The translations under genes were made by a program, and so were the position numbers. A stretch of DNA of 12,256 nt, taken from the NCBI GenBank assembly GCA_017881645.1, contig JADGQQ010000117.1, forward strand, positions 1-12,256, written 5' to 3'. Positions 6,332 to 12,256 of the stretch are shown here, piece after piece; the stretch's first letter is position 1, and every line of letters begins with the position of its first letter. The notes beneath the pieces are model-generated. The model was not told the origin of the DNA, searched no databases, and was given only the letters and a program-made list of their open reading frames with translations. Source of the DNA: Clostridia bacterium (GTDB taxonomy: Bacteria; Bacillota; Clostridia; Saccharofermentanales; Saccharofermentanaceae).

Positions 6332-8353
6332 ATGATTAATGTAACAATTAACGGAAAACATATTTCAGTCGCCAAAGACAGTACCATTATGGAAGCGGCG
6401 AAAGCGAACAGCATCAGCATACCCAATCTTTGCTACCTCGAAAATGTTCATAAATTCGGCTCATGCAGAATCTGTGTGGTGGAGGTCAAAGGCGCAAAGA
6501 CGCTTCAGGCTTCCTGCATGACTGTCGTTTCCGAGGGCATGGAAATAAACACAAATTCCGATAAAGTACGGAAAGCCCGAAAAGTCCTGTATGAACTGCT
6601 TCTTTCCGATCACTCCAAGGATTGCCTGAGCTGCAAACGCAACCAATCCTGTGAACTGCAGGAACTCGGCAAAACACTGGGTGTGGAAGAAACACGTTTT
6701 GAGGGCGAACATTCGGAACACTATCTGGATACATCCGTTTCGCTGACCCGCGATATGTCCAAATGCATTCTTTGCAGAAGATGTGTAACAGTCTGTAATC
6801 AGATCCAGGGAGCCGGAGTCCTGAATGCGCAGAACCGTGGATTTGATACGGTGATCGGTCCTGCGATGAATTTGCCGCTCGGATCTGTGAACTGTGTCTA
6901 CTGCGGTCAATGTTCCGTTGTCTGTCCGGTAGGAGCCATCAAGGAAACAGACGCTATCCAGAAAGTGTGGAATGCAATTAATGATCCCGGTAAACGTGTT
7001 GTCGTTCAGGCGGCACCTGCGGTCAGAGTCGCACTCGGTGAAGAATTCGGTTACAAGCCCGGTACGCAGGTTACGGGTAAAATGGCTGCTGCCTTGCATG
7101 CGCTCGGATTTGCAGATGTTTTTGACACGAACTTTGCAGCCGACCTTACGATCATGGAAGAGGGAACGGAGCTTTTGCATCGCCTTACCCATGCATTAAC
7201 CGGATCACATGCCGCACTGCCGATGATTACCAGCTGCAGTCCCGGATGGATCAAATACGTCGAACATACCTATCCGAATCAGTTGGATCATCTTTCGACA
7301 TGCAAATCCCCGCACATGATGCTCGGAGCCCTTATAAAGTCGTATTACGCTGAGAAAATTAAAATTAACCCCAAAGACATCTTCGTGGTCTCGATCATGC
7401 CCTGTACAGCCAAGAAATTCGAGATCTCCCGGAATGAGATGAAAGTCAACGGAGTTGCCAATGTCGATGCAGTTCTGACGACCCGTGAACTGGCAGCGAT
7501 GATTAAGGAGGCCGGCATTGATTTCCGTGGTCTGGAAGACGAAGAATTCGACAATCCTCTTGGCATGTCGACCGGTGCCGCTGACATTTTCGGCGTGACC
7601 GGAGGCGTTATGGAAGCAGCCCTTCGAACCGTATACGAATTGGTTACGGGACGCGAAATCCCCTTTGACGGTCTGCATGTTACACCGATTGTCGGTCTGG
7701 ACCGTGTAAAGACAGCCGAAATCAAGATTGAAAATCCGGTTGAGGCATACAAATTTTTAGACGGTGTGACCGTCAAAGTAGCGGTTACCAGCGGACTCAA
7801 AGGCGCTAACCAATTGATGGAACAGGTGAAAAACGGCAAATCGCCTTATCATTTCATTGAAGTCATGGGATGCCCCGGCGGCTGCATAACCGGCGGAGGT
7901 CAGCCTCGATCGAGTGATCCTGATGTGCGGATGAAGCGTATGAAGGGGTTATACAGCGAGGACGAAGGCAAAACGTTGCGCAAGTCTCACGAGAACCCGT
8001 ATATTGCGTCTATTTACACAGAATATCTGGACCATCCGTGCGGCCACAAATCGCATGAACTGCTGCATACGCATTATGTAAAGCGCGGGATTTACAATGA
8101 ATTAACTGAGGAAGGCTCCTCAGAAAAAGAATTGCAGCCCGTGAAGAAGAACGCTCCAAAAAGATCGGTTCCGTCGGAGAATACAGCCGATGTTCATTCG
8201 CAGACGCACAAAGTGCATGAGCAGATTGAATCCGAGAGAATTCTGGCGCTGGAGGCGGAAAACGCCCGCTTGAAGAACGAACTCGATGACTCGCTTGAGA
8301 CTGTCAATATCTTTAAGCGTGTGATCGCGGATTACTCGAACAAACGCAAATGA
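6332..8353 (+). CDS. hydA: [FeFe] hydrogenase catalytic subunit HydA with a coiled-coil C-terminal tail
   Basis: 673 residues from ATG 6332. Domains: plant-type [2Fe-2S] ferredoxin (C34, C45, C48, C62); His-Cys3 [4Fe-4S] site (H94, C98, C101, C107); two [4Fe-4S] clusters (C145, C148, C151, C155 and C188, C191, C194, C198); H-cluster domain (about 210-560) with L1 TSCSPGW (300-306), L2 MPCTAKKFE (C358) and L3 EVMGCPGGCITGGGQP (C514, C518); small-subunit-like segment GHKSHELLHTHY (about 571-582). This is the modular type of bifurcating HydA. It reversibly reduces protons to H2 in the cytoplasm, fed by the cluster chain from HydB. The L1 motif differs from TSCCPxW. Residues about 590-673 have no cysteine and end in a charged heptad-like helix (about 630-672). 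An intrinsic terminator follows. No maturation genes (hydE, hydF, hydG) are in the window. Confidence 0.95.
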   Translation: MINVTINGKHISVAKDSTIMEAAKANSISIPNLCYLENVHKFGSCRICVVEVKGAKTLQASCMTVVSEGMEINTNSDKVRKARKVLYELLLSDHSKDCLSCKRNQSCELQELGKTLGVEETRFEGEHSEHYLDTSVSLTRDMSKCILCRRCVTVCNQIQGAGVLNAQNRGFDTVIGPAMNLPLGSVNCVYCGQCSVVCPVGAIKETDAIQKVWNAINDPGKRVVVQAAPAVRVALGEEFGYKPGTQVTGKMAAALHALGFADVFDTNFAADLTIMEEGTELLHRLTHALTGSHAALPMITSCSPGWIKYVEHTYPNQLDHLSTCKSPHMMLGALIKSYYAEKIKINPKDIFVVSIMPCTAKKFEISRNEMKVNGVANVDAVLTTRELAAMIKEAGIDFRGLEDEEFDNPLGMSTGAADIFGVTGGVMEAALRTVYELVTGREIPFDGLHVTPIVGLDRVKTAEIKIENPVEAYKFLDGVTVKVAVTSGLKGANQLMEQVKNGKSPYHFIEVMGCPGGCITGGGQPRSSDPDVRMKRMKGLYSEDEGKTLRKSHENPYIASIYTEYLDHPCGHKSHELLHTHYVKRGIYNELTEEGSSEKELQPVKKNAPKRSVPSENTADVHSQTHKVHEQIESERILALEAENARLKNELDDSLETVNIFKRVIADYSNKRK

Positions 8354-8371
8354 TTCTATCTGTCCTTAAAG

Positions 8372-8407
8372 AAAAAGGCTTCGCGAAAAGCGAAGCCTTT
8401 TTCTTTT
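8372..8407 (+). terminator. Strong intrinsic terminator of the hydrogenase operon
   Basis: Perfect GC-rich stem GGCTTCGC (8377-8384) with GCGAAGCC (8390-8397) around a GAAAA loop, extended by five A-T pairs, and followed by a T-rich run. The stem sits 18 bp after the hydA stop codon. Confidence 0.95.
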
Positions 8408-8432
8408 GTTTTCGAATTTTTTATTAGGAACA

Positions 8433-8462
8433 AATAAGCAGTTTTCGTTTTACATGCTTATT
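8433..8462. promoter_or_regulatory. Inverted repeat AATAAGCA-N14-TGCTTATT
   Basis: Perfect 8-bp arms around a 14-bp T-rich spacer, between the hydA terminator and the zinc-ribbon gene. It is AT-rich and has no following T tract, so an operator is more likely than a terminator. No known regulator is recognised. The rest of the gap from 8408 to 8626 holds a possible promoter and the leader of the small gene. Confidence 0.35.
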
Positions 8463-8478
8463 GCACCGCAAATTCTTG

Positions 8479-8507
8479 TTTATCATGAAAAAATGTGTTA
8501 ATCTAAT
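8479..8507 (+). promoter_or_regulatory. Tentative promoter of the zinc-ribbon gene
   Basis: TTTATC and TCTAAT (8502-8507, five of six -10 bases) are 17 bp apart; the -35 is poor. It would give a leader of about 110 nt that can fold (AATCTC at 8557-8562 pairs with GAGATT at 8588-8593). Confidence 0.3.
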
Positions 8508-8626
8508 TGGACTGGTGATCATAAAGTGCTATTTGAATCGTACATTTTTCGACATGAATCTCTACATACAAAAGAGAGCGCTGTCTGGAGATTATTGATC
8601 CAAATAAAAAAAGGAGGAACAATATC

Positions 8627-8824
8627 ATGGCGGATAAGACAATTACATGCAAGGATTGCAGCGCTACTTTCGTATTTACTGAAAGTGAACAGGCATTCTA
8701 TAAGGAAAAGGGTTTCGCAAATGAACCGCAGAGATGTCCCAGTTGCAGAGCTGCAAAAAAGCAGCAGCAAAGAGGCGGCAACAGCGGCGGTAACAAGAGC
8801 TTCGGCGGCGGAAATAAGTGGTAA
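8627..8824 (+). CDS. Small zinc-ribbon protein with a Gly/Asn-rich tail
   Basis: A 65-residue protein with two CxxC knuckles, C8-x2-C11 (CKDC) and C37-x2-C40 (CPSC), which should bind one zinc ion. Between them lies FVFTESEQAFYKEKGF, typical of the small probable-zinc-binding family found in many bacteria. The tail (about 43-65) is basic and rich in Gln, Gly and Asn, which suggests contact with nucleic acid; this is inference, and no precise function is known to me. An AGGAGG ribosome binding site (8612-8617) lies 9 nt before the ATG, and a terminator follows directly, so it is probably a well-translated single-gene unit. A longer frame from 8526 in another phase runs through this gene and its terminator and is a shadow. 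Confidence 0.9.
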   Translation: MADKTITCKDCSATFVFTESEQAFYKEKGFANEPQRCPSCRAAKKQQQRGGNSGGNKSFGGGNKW

Positions 8825-8831
8825 ACAGATC

Positions 8832-8857
8832 AGGAGAGTGTACGCTCTCCTTTTTTG
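8832..8857 (+). terminator. Intrinsic terminator of the zinc-ribbon gene
   Basis: Stem AGGAGAG (8832-8838) with CTCTCCT (8845-8851) and a small loop, followed by a T6 run. It begins 8 bp after the stop codon. Confidence 0.88.
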
Positions 8858-8905
8858 TAATATCAGATGTGGATTATTTGATGATAATGTAAGGGGGAAT
8901 TCAGC

Positions 8906-9016
8906 ATGGGTGACAAGAGTCCAAGAAAAAAAGAAATTAAGAAGAAAAAGAAGGTTGTCGATACAAAACCCGCGGCAACACTGCAGTCCATCGTGAAAGA
9001 AAAAAACCCGGAATAA
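8906..9016 (+). CDS. 36-residue lysine-rich protein of the MGDKSPK type
   Basis: A short frame, ATG to TAA, encodes 36 residues starting MGDKSPRKKEIKKKKK and ending in VKEKNPE. AAGGGGG (8891-8897) lies 8 nt before the ATG, and a strong terminator follows 24 bp after the stop, so the unit has every sign of a real gene despite its size. The MGDKSP-lysine-rich start recurs in very small uncharacterised bacterial proteins, as far as I recall. The high positive charge would suit binding to RNA, DNA or ribosomes, but its function is unknown. The terminator at 8832-8857 separates it from the zinc-ribbon gene, so it needs its own promoter or read-through; no clear promoter is visible in the 50 bp between. 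Confidence 0.72.
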   Translation: MGDKSPRKKEIKKKKKVVDTKPAATLQSIVKEKNPE

Positions 9017-9040
9017 TGGGATGCGAATCAAAATTCATGT

Positions 9041-9077
9041 AAAAAAGACCACAAGTAGCACTTATGGTCTTTTTTTA
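9041..9077 (+). terminator. Intrinsic terminator after the lysine-rich small gene
   Basis: AAAAAAGACCA (9041-9051) pairs with TGGTCTTTTTT (9066-9076), and an inner AAGT/ACTT pairing closes a 3-nt loop after one mismatch. The long T run follows the stem. The A-tract/T-tract symmetry means it could also act on minus-strand transcripts. Confidence 0.92.
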
Positions 9078-9163
9078 TAAGTTGATCTACAATGAATCAC
9101 GGAGTTCATCAGGGTTGCTGTCAGGTCAACGTTTGCCAATCAGACAGATATTAGGAGAAAATC

Positions 9164-10372
9164 ATGAAAATTATCGTTACAGCACTTTTCGGACTTGAAT
9201 CATTGGTCTGCGAGGATTTGATGAATATCGGGTATTCGAAGGATCACATTACGATTTCGGACGGGATGATAGCACTCGATGTTCCGGCCGGACAGCTTGC
9301 AGATGCGGTTGCGCGTGTTAATCTCTGGGTCCGGACCGGTGAGCGTGTATTTGTTGAACTCGGCAATTTTCAGGCAAATACATTTGACGAACTCTTTGAC
9401 GGGATTTCATCTGTGTCATGGGAAGATTTTATTCCGCTCGATTTTGCGTTTCATATCAACGGCTATTCCAGAAAGTCGGATTTGTTCGGCATTTCTGCAT
9501 GTCAGTCCATATGCAAAAAAGCCATTGTCAGACGCCTTCTGACCGCGCGGAAAAAACTGCTTACGGATGCTCTGATTGAAGACGAAAGAATGGGCCTCCT
9601 GAAGATCCAGTTCGGCATTGTTGCCAACCAGGTCAGCGTGATGATGGATACATCGGGCGAAGGCCTTCATAAGCGCGGGTACCGTCCTCTGACGCATCAG
9701 GCGCCCATTAAAGAGACACTTGCAGCCGGACTTGTGAGGCTATCGAGATACAAGCCCTTTGGTGAAGAGGCTCTTGTGGATCCTTTCTGCGGCTCAGGCA
9801 CGATCGTAATTGAAGCGGCTCTTACGGCGTTTTCGATCGCACCGGGATTGAACCGTCCTTTTTCGGCTGAATATTGGCCGATTATCGGGAAAGACGCGTT
9901 TACAAAGGCGCGTGAAGAGGCTTTGAGCCTGCAGGACAGGGACGTGCCGGACGACATATATTTCTTTGGATCCGATCTGGACAAAATATCGATTGAATCT
10001 TCCATGCGTAATGCCCGGGCTGCCGGCATTGATAAAGTGGTCCGTTTCATGAAGGCGGATGCATTCACGCAATCTGCAGAGGCACTCAGGACATGGACCG
10101 GTCTTCCGCGGCAGCTGATTCTTTGCAACCCTCCGTACGGCGAGAGACTGCTGACCGAAGAAGATGCACAGAAGATTTATGAGGGCATCGGAAGAACGTA
10201 TTTAGACGATGAAGGATACTGCAGAAAAGGAATTCGACTTTCCGTAATTTCACCCGACGATACCTTTGAAAGAGCTGTCGGACGACCTGCTGACAAGCGG
10301 AGAAAATTATATAACGGAAATATAAAATGTCAGATGTACCATTATTATAAGCTAGGAAAAAATGAAAAATAG
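9164..10372 (+). CDS. THUMP-domain class I SAM-dependent RNA methyltransferase (RlmL/YpsC-like)
   Basis: 402 residues, close to the family's usual 370-400. An N-terminal ferredoxin-like plus THUMP RNA-binding part (about 1-165, starting MKIIVTALFGLESLVCEDL) is followed by a Rossmann-fold methyltransferase. Visible motifs are the SAM-binding DPFCGSGTIVIEAAL (206-220), an acidic motif around GSDLDK (269-274) and the catalytic NPPYGERL (322-329), the NPPY form used for base-amine methylation. The family-typical end RKLYNGNIKCQMYHYYK is intact. Relatives make N2-methylguanosine in 23S rRNA, so a 23S rRNA guanine-N2 target is likely but the exact position cannot be read from sequence. AGGAG (9153-9157) is 6 nt before the ATG. 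It follows a terminator and appears to be transcribed alone. Confidence 0.93.
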   Translation: MKIIVTALFGLESLVCEDLMNIGYSKDHITISDGMIALDVPAGQLADAVARVNLWVRTGERVFVELGNFQANTFDELFDGISSVSWEDFIPLDFAFHINGYSRKSDLFGISACQSICKKAIVRRLLTARKKLLTDALIEDERMGLLKIQFGIVANQVSVMMDTSGEGLHKRGYRPLTHQAPIKETLAAGLVRLSRYKPFGEEALVDPFCGSGTIVIEAALTAFSIAPGLNRPFSAEYWPIIGKDAFTKAREEALSLQDRDVPDDIYFFGSDLDKISIESSMRNARAAGIDKVVRFMKADAFTQSAEALRTWTGLPRQLILCNPPYGERLLTEEDAQKIYEGIGRTYLDDEGYCRKGIRLSVISPDDTFERAVGRPADKRRKLYNGNIKCQMYHYYKLGKNEK

Positions 10373-10397
10373 TGATTCCGTTTACCTTTCTGATAGA

Positions 10398-10416
10398 ACC
10401 GGTGTCCGCCACCGGT
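10398..10416. repeat. GC-rich hairpin after the methyltransferase gene
   Basis: Perfect 7-bp arms ACCGGTG (10398-10404) and CACCGGT (10410-10416) around a 5-nt loop, 26 bp after the stop codon. No T tract follows on either strand, so it is not a standard intrinsic terminator. It may stabilise the mRNA end or be a weak terminator. Confidence 0.45.
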
Positions 10417-10587
10417 GAACACACAAAAGAACAATCATTCGACGGAAGCCTGTAAAGAGCGTGTTTTCAAGGGTTGTGGAATTTCACCAAAACAAAACAA
10501 GTTTTTAACATATTTATTACACAAATCTCACATGTCGTGTTTGCAAGCGTTTTGCGCCTCAAAGAACTGAAAAGCGTTGTCGCGTAG

Positions 10588-10617
10588 TTATGCACAGACT
10601 TATCCACATTATCCACA
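10588..10617 (+). promoter_or_regulatory. Cluster of DnaA boxes upstream of proA
   Basis: Two perfect consensus DnaA boxes, TTATCCACA, lie back to back (10600-10608 and 10609-10617). A one-mismatch box, TTATGCACA, precedes them (10588-10596), all in the same orientation. A two-mismatch site on the opposite strand, TTTTCCACT, lies at 10627-10635. About 60-110 bp upstream is an AT-rich stretch (about 10487-10535). The arrangement resembles an origin or a DnaA-titrating or regulatory site. No dnaA, dnaN or other replication gene is in the window. The proA promoter begins about 65 bp downstream. Confidence 0.7.
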
Positions 10618-10681
10618 GGGTAAAGCAGTGGAAAACTTGAAATAGATTTTTCATAATGAAGCGCCATGACATAATTCTCTC

Positions 10682-10690
10682 TGCTATAAT
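10682..10690 (+). promoter_or_regulatory. Extended -10 promoter of proA
   Basis: TGC followed by a perfect TATAAT (10685-10690) is an extended -10 element. No good -35 is found at 17 bp, which extended -10 promoters tolerate. Transcription would start near 10697, giving a leader of about 26 nt. AGAGGGG (10711-10717) sits 5 nt before the proA ATG. Confidence 0.7.
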
Positions 10691-10722
10691 GAGTCAATAG
10701 AAGATAGAAAAGAGGGGTTCCG

Positions 10723-12015
10723 ATGTCCGAAGTTTATGCCAGTGCCGATGCAGCAAGAACCGCATCTTTTACCATGGCGGGTCTGTCACAGGACGAGAAA
10801 AACAGAGCGCTTGAAGCAATCGCTGCCGCCATTTTCGACCGGCGCACAAATATTATTGAAGAAAACAGCAAAGACCTTTTTGATGCCGAGGTCTCCGGGC
10901 TTTCGATGCCTCTGAGGAAACGTCTTCTTTTTGACGAGAGTAAGATACTGGCATCCATTGAAGGAATCCGCAGTATCATTTCGCTGGCTGATCCTGTGGG
11001 GCGACAGCTTCTTGCGACTGAAATGGATGAAGGTCTGTCTTTGTATCGGGTTTCGTGTCCGATCGGAGTGATCGGCATCATTTTTGAGTCCAGACCGGAT
11101 GCGCTCGTGCAGATTGCAACACTTTGTCTCAAAGCAGGAAACGCTGTTCTTCTAAAGGGCGGTTCCGAAGCATCTCATACGAACCGTATTCTTGCCGACA
11201 TTATTTCCGCAGCTTCCATTGAAGCCGGAATGCCTGCCGGGTGGATTTCCTTATTGGAGTCGAGAAGTCAGGTCGAAGAGATGCTTACACTCGACGCGTA
11301 TATTGATTTGATCATACCGAGAGGCTCTAATGCCTTTGTGCAATATATCATGCAGCATTCCAGTATTCCGGTGCTCGGGCATGCGGACGGAGTCTGCCAT
11401 GTCTATGTACATGAGAAAGCGGATCCCGCAATGGCCGTTCGCCTGACAGTAGACAGCAAGACACAGTATGTTGCCGTCTGCAATGCAGCTGAGACTCTTT
11501 TAATCGATGAAAGCATTGCATCCGATGTACTTCCTCTGATCGCCCGGGCTCTGGAAGACCGTCATGTCATCCTTCACGGATGCAAAAAATCTCAGGCCAT
11601 CTGGCCGATGAAGAATGTGGATGATTGGCACCATGAATATCTGGACTATGAAATGTCCGTACATATTGTGGCTGATGAAGACGCGGCGATTGCTCATATT
11701 AATCGGTACGGTTCCGGGCATACGGATGCCATTATCACGTCTGATAAAGAAGCAGCACTTCTTTTTATGCAGGCCGTTGATTCCGGGAACGTTCTCTGGA
11801 ATTGCTCAACCCGTTTTTCAGATGGATTCAAATATGGTTTTGGTGCTGAAGTCGGCATCAGTACGTCCAAAATTCATGCACGCGGTCCTGTCGGTCTGGA
11901 GGGACTTGTTACCTATAAGTACAAGCTTTTCGGGAGCGGGCAGACCGTAGATGAATATGCGTCCGGGAAGAAGCATTTTACTCACAGACCTATTCCACTT
12001 GTTAATGGGAAATGA
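10723..12015 (+). CDS. proA: Gamma-glutamyl phosphate reductase (glutamate-5-semialdehyde dehydrogenase)
   Basis: 430 residues, the normal length of ProA. It reduces gamma-glutamyl phosphate to glutamate-5-semialdehyde with NADPH, the second step of proline synthesis in the cytoplasm. It belongs to the aldehyde dehydrogenase superfamily; visible signatures are CPIGVIGIIFESRPDA (112-127), KAGNAVLLKGGSEA (137-150), IPRGSNAFVQYI (198-209), LGHADGVCHVYV (218-229), the catalytic cysteine C253 in YVAVCNAAETLLI, NCSTRFSDGFKYGFGAEVGIS (starting 360) and KIHARGPVGLEGLVTYKY (383-400). The usual partner proB is not adjacent: upstream is the DnaA-box region, and downstream rpiB starts 33 bp after the stop with no terminator between, so the two are probably co-transcribed. 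Confidence 0.97.
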   Translation: MSEVYASADAARTASFTMAGLSQDEKNRALEAIAAAIFDRRTNIIEENSKDLFDAEVSGLSMPLRKRLLFDESKILASIEGIRSIISLADPVGRQLLATEMDEGLSLYRVSCPIGVIGIIFESRPDALVQIATLCLKAGNAVLLKGGSEASHTNRILADIISAASIEAGMPAGWISLLESRSQVEEMLTLDAYIDLIIPRGSNAFVQYIMQHSSIPVLGHADGVCHVYVHEKADPAMAVRLTVDSKTQYVAVCNAAETLLIDESIASDVLPLIARALEDRHVILHGCKKSQAIWPMKNVDDWHHEYLDYEMSVHIVADEDAAIAHINRYGSGHTDAIITSDKEAALLFMQAVDSGNVLWNCSTRFSDGFKYGFGAEVGISTSKIHARGPVGLEGLVTYKYKLFGSGQTVDEYASGKKHFTHRPIPLVNGK

Positions 12016-12048
12016 TTTCATACGCACAGAAACATTGGAGGTGCAACC

Positions 12049-12256
12049 GTGATAATAGCGATCTCATCCGATCACGCAGGCTATGATCTTCGAAAGAAGC
12101 TTATGGAGCATCTCTCTCTTGAGGGATACTCGGTAATTGAGTATGGAGCGGTCAGCAGTGATCTGGCTGCCAGCTATGTTACGGCAGGTCAGGGCGTCGC
12201 ACACGATGTAGCAGCCGGCTTGGCGGACAGAGGGGTTGTTATCTGTGGAACCGGTA
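12049..12256 (+). CDS. rpiB: Ribose-5-phosphate isomerase B (partial, cut at the window end)
   Basis: The first 69 codons are present and the frame is open to the window edge. MIIAISSDHAGYDLRKKL carries the family's Asp8-His9 (SDHAG), and Cys66 in VICGTG corresponds to the active-site cysteine of RpiB. The enzyme interconverts ribose 5-phosphate and ribulose 5-phosphate in the pentose phosphate pathway; the related LacA/LacB sugar isomerases share these motifs, so a different sugar phosphate substrate cannot be excluded from this fragment. It starts at GTG with GGAGGT (12037-12042) 6 nt upstream; no in-frame ATG is close by. It lies 33 bp after proA and is probably in its transcript. Confidence 0.9.
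   Translation, partial: MIIAISSDHAGYDLRKKLMEHLSLEGYSVIEYGAVSSDLAASYVTAGQGVAHDVAAGLADRGVVICGTG

Noticed and set aside
8519..9031. Minus-strand 170-codon frame and plus-strand 156-codon frame across the small genes
   Set aside because: Both run through two small genes with good ribosome binding sites and through at least one strong terminator; they are shadows in other frames.
10474..10490. Quasi-palindrome TTGTGGAATTTCACCAA resembling a Rex operator
   Set aside because: The inner spacing does not fit TTGTGAA-N4-TTCACAA and two pairs fail; too weak to call.
10541..10556. Possible catabolite-repression (cre) site TTGCAAGCGTTTTGCG
   Set aside because: The left half fits the consensus but three bases of the right half do not.
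1..12256. Mobile elements, CRISPR arrays, tRNA or rRNA genes
   Set aside because: I saw no transposase or integrase frame, no regularly spaced repeats, and no tRNA or rRNA signature in the gaps.

Overview
The window reads as chromosomal DNA of an anaerobic, fermentative Bacillota (Firmicutes), probably of the Clostridia/Erysipelotrichia kind. This rests on an LTA-synthase-type membrane enzyme, a multi-cluster [FeFe] hydrogenase operon, strong AGGAGG-type ribosome binding sites, U-tract hairpin terminators and moderate GC content. The family assignment is inference. Every gene I support is on the + strand.

Layout. 1-95: leader with an extended -10 element. 96-2162: five-helix membrane protein with an extracellular LTA synthase/sulfatase-type domain. 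2163-2702: long non-coding gap with a weak terminator, promoter-like hexamers and several short palindromes. 2703-8353: three-gene hydrogenase operon (hydC/nuoE-like, a 1033-residue NuoF-GltD-type fusion called hydB here, hydA), closed by a strong terminator at 8372-8407. 8627-8824: 65-aa zinc-ribbon protein with its own terminator. 8906-9016: 36-aa lysine-rich protein, again with its own terminator. 9164-10372: THUMP-domain RNA methyltransferase. 10373-10722: non-coding gap with a GC hairpin, an AT-rich stretch, a tight cluster of DnaA-box-like 9-mers and the proA promoter. 10723-12015: proA. 12049-12256: start of rpiB, cut by the window edge.

The most interesting unit is the hydrogenase operon. 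HydC and the NuoF half of HydB form the NADH/FMN module familiar from trimeric electron-bifurcating hydrogenases. Where HydB normally ends in a two-cluster ferredoxin domain, this protein carries a complete GltD/NfnB-like Fe-S + FAD + NAD(P)-binding module, with a YRR motif that suggests NADP(H). HydA is a four-cluster-plus-H-cluster catalytic subunit with an L1 motif reading TSCSPGW instead of the textbook TSCCPxW, and with a cysteine-free C-terminal tail predicted to be a coiled coil. The complex could therefore connect H2/protons, NAD(H), NADP(H) and possibly ferredoxin. That is an inference from domain architecture. A second point of interest is the DnaA-box cluster upstream of proA, far from any recognisable replication gene in this window.
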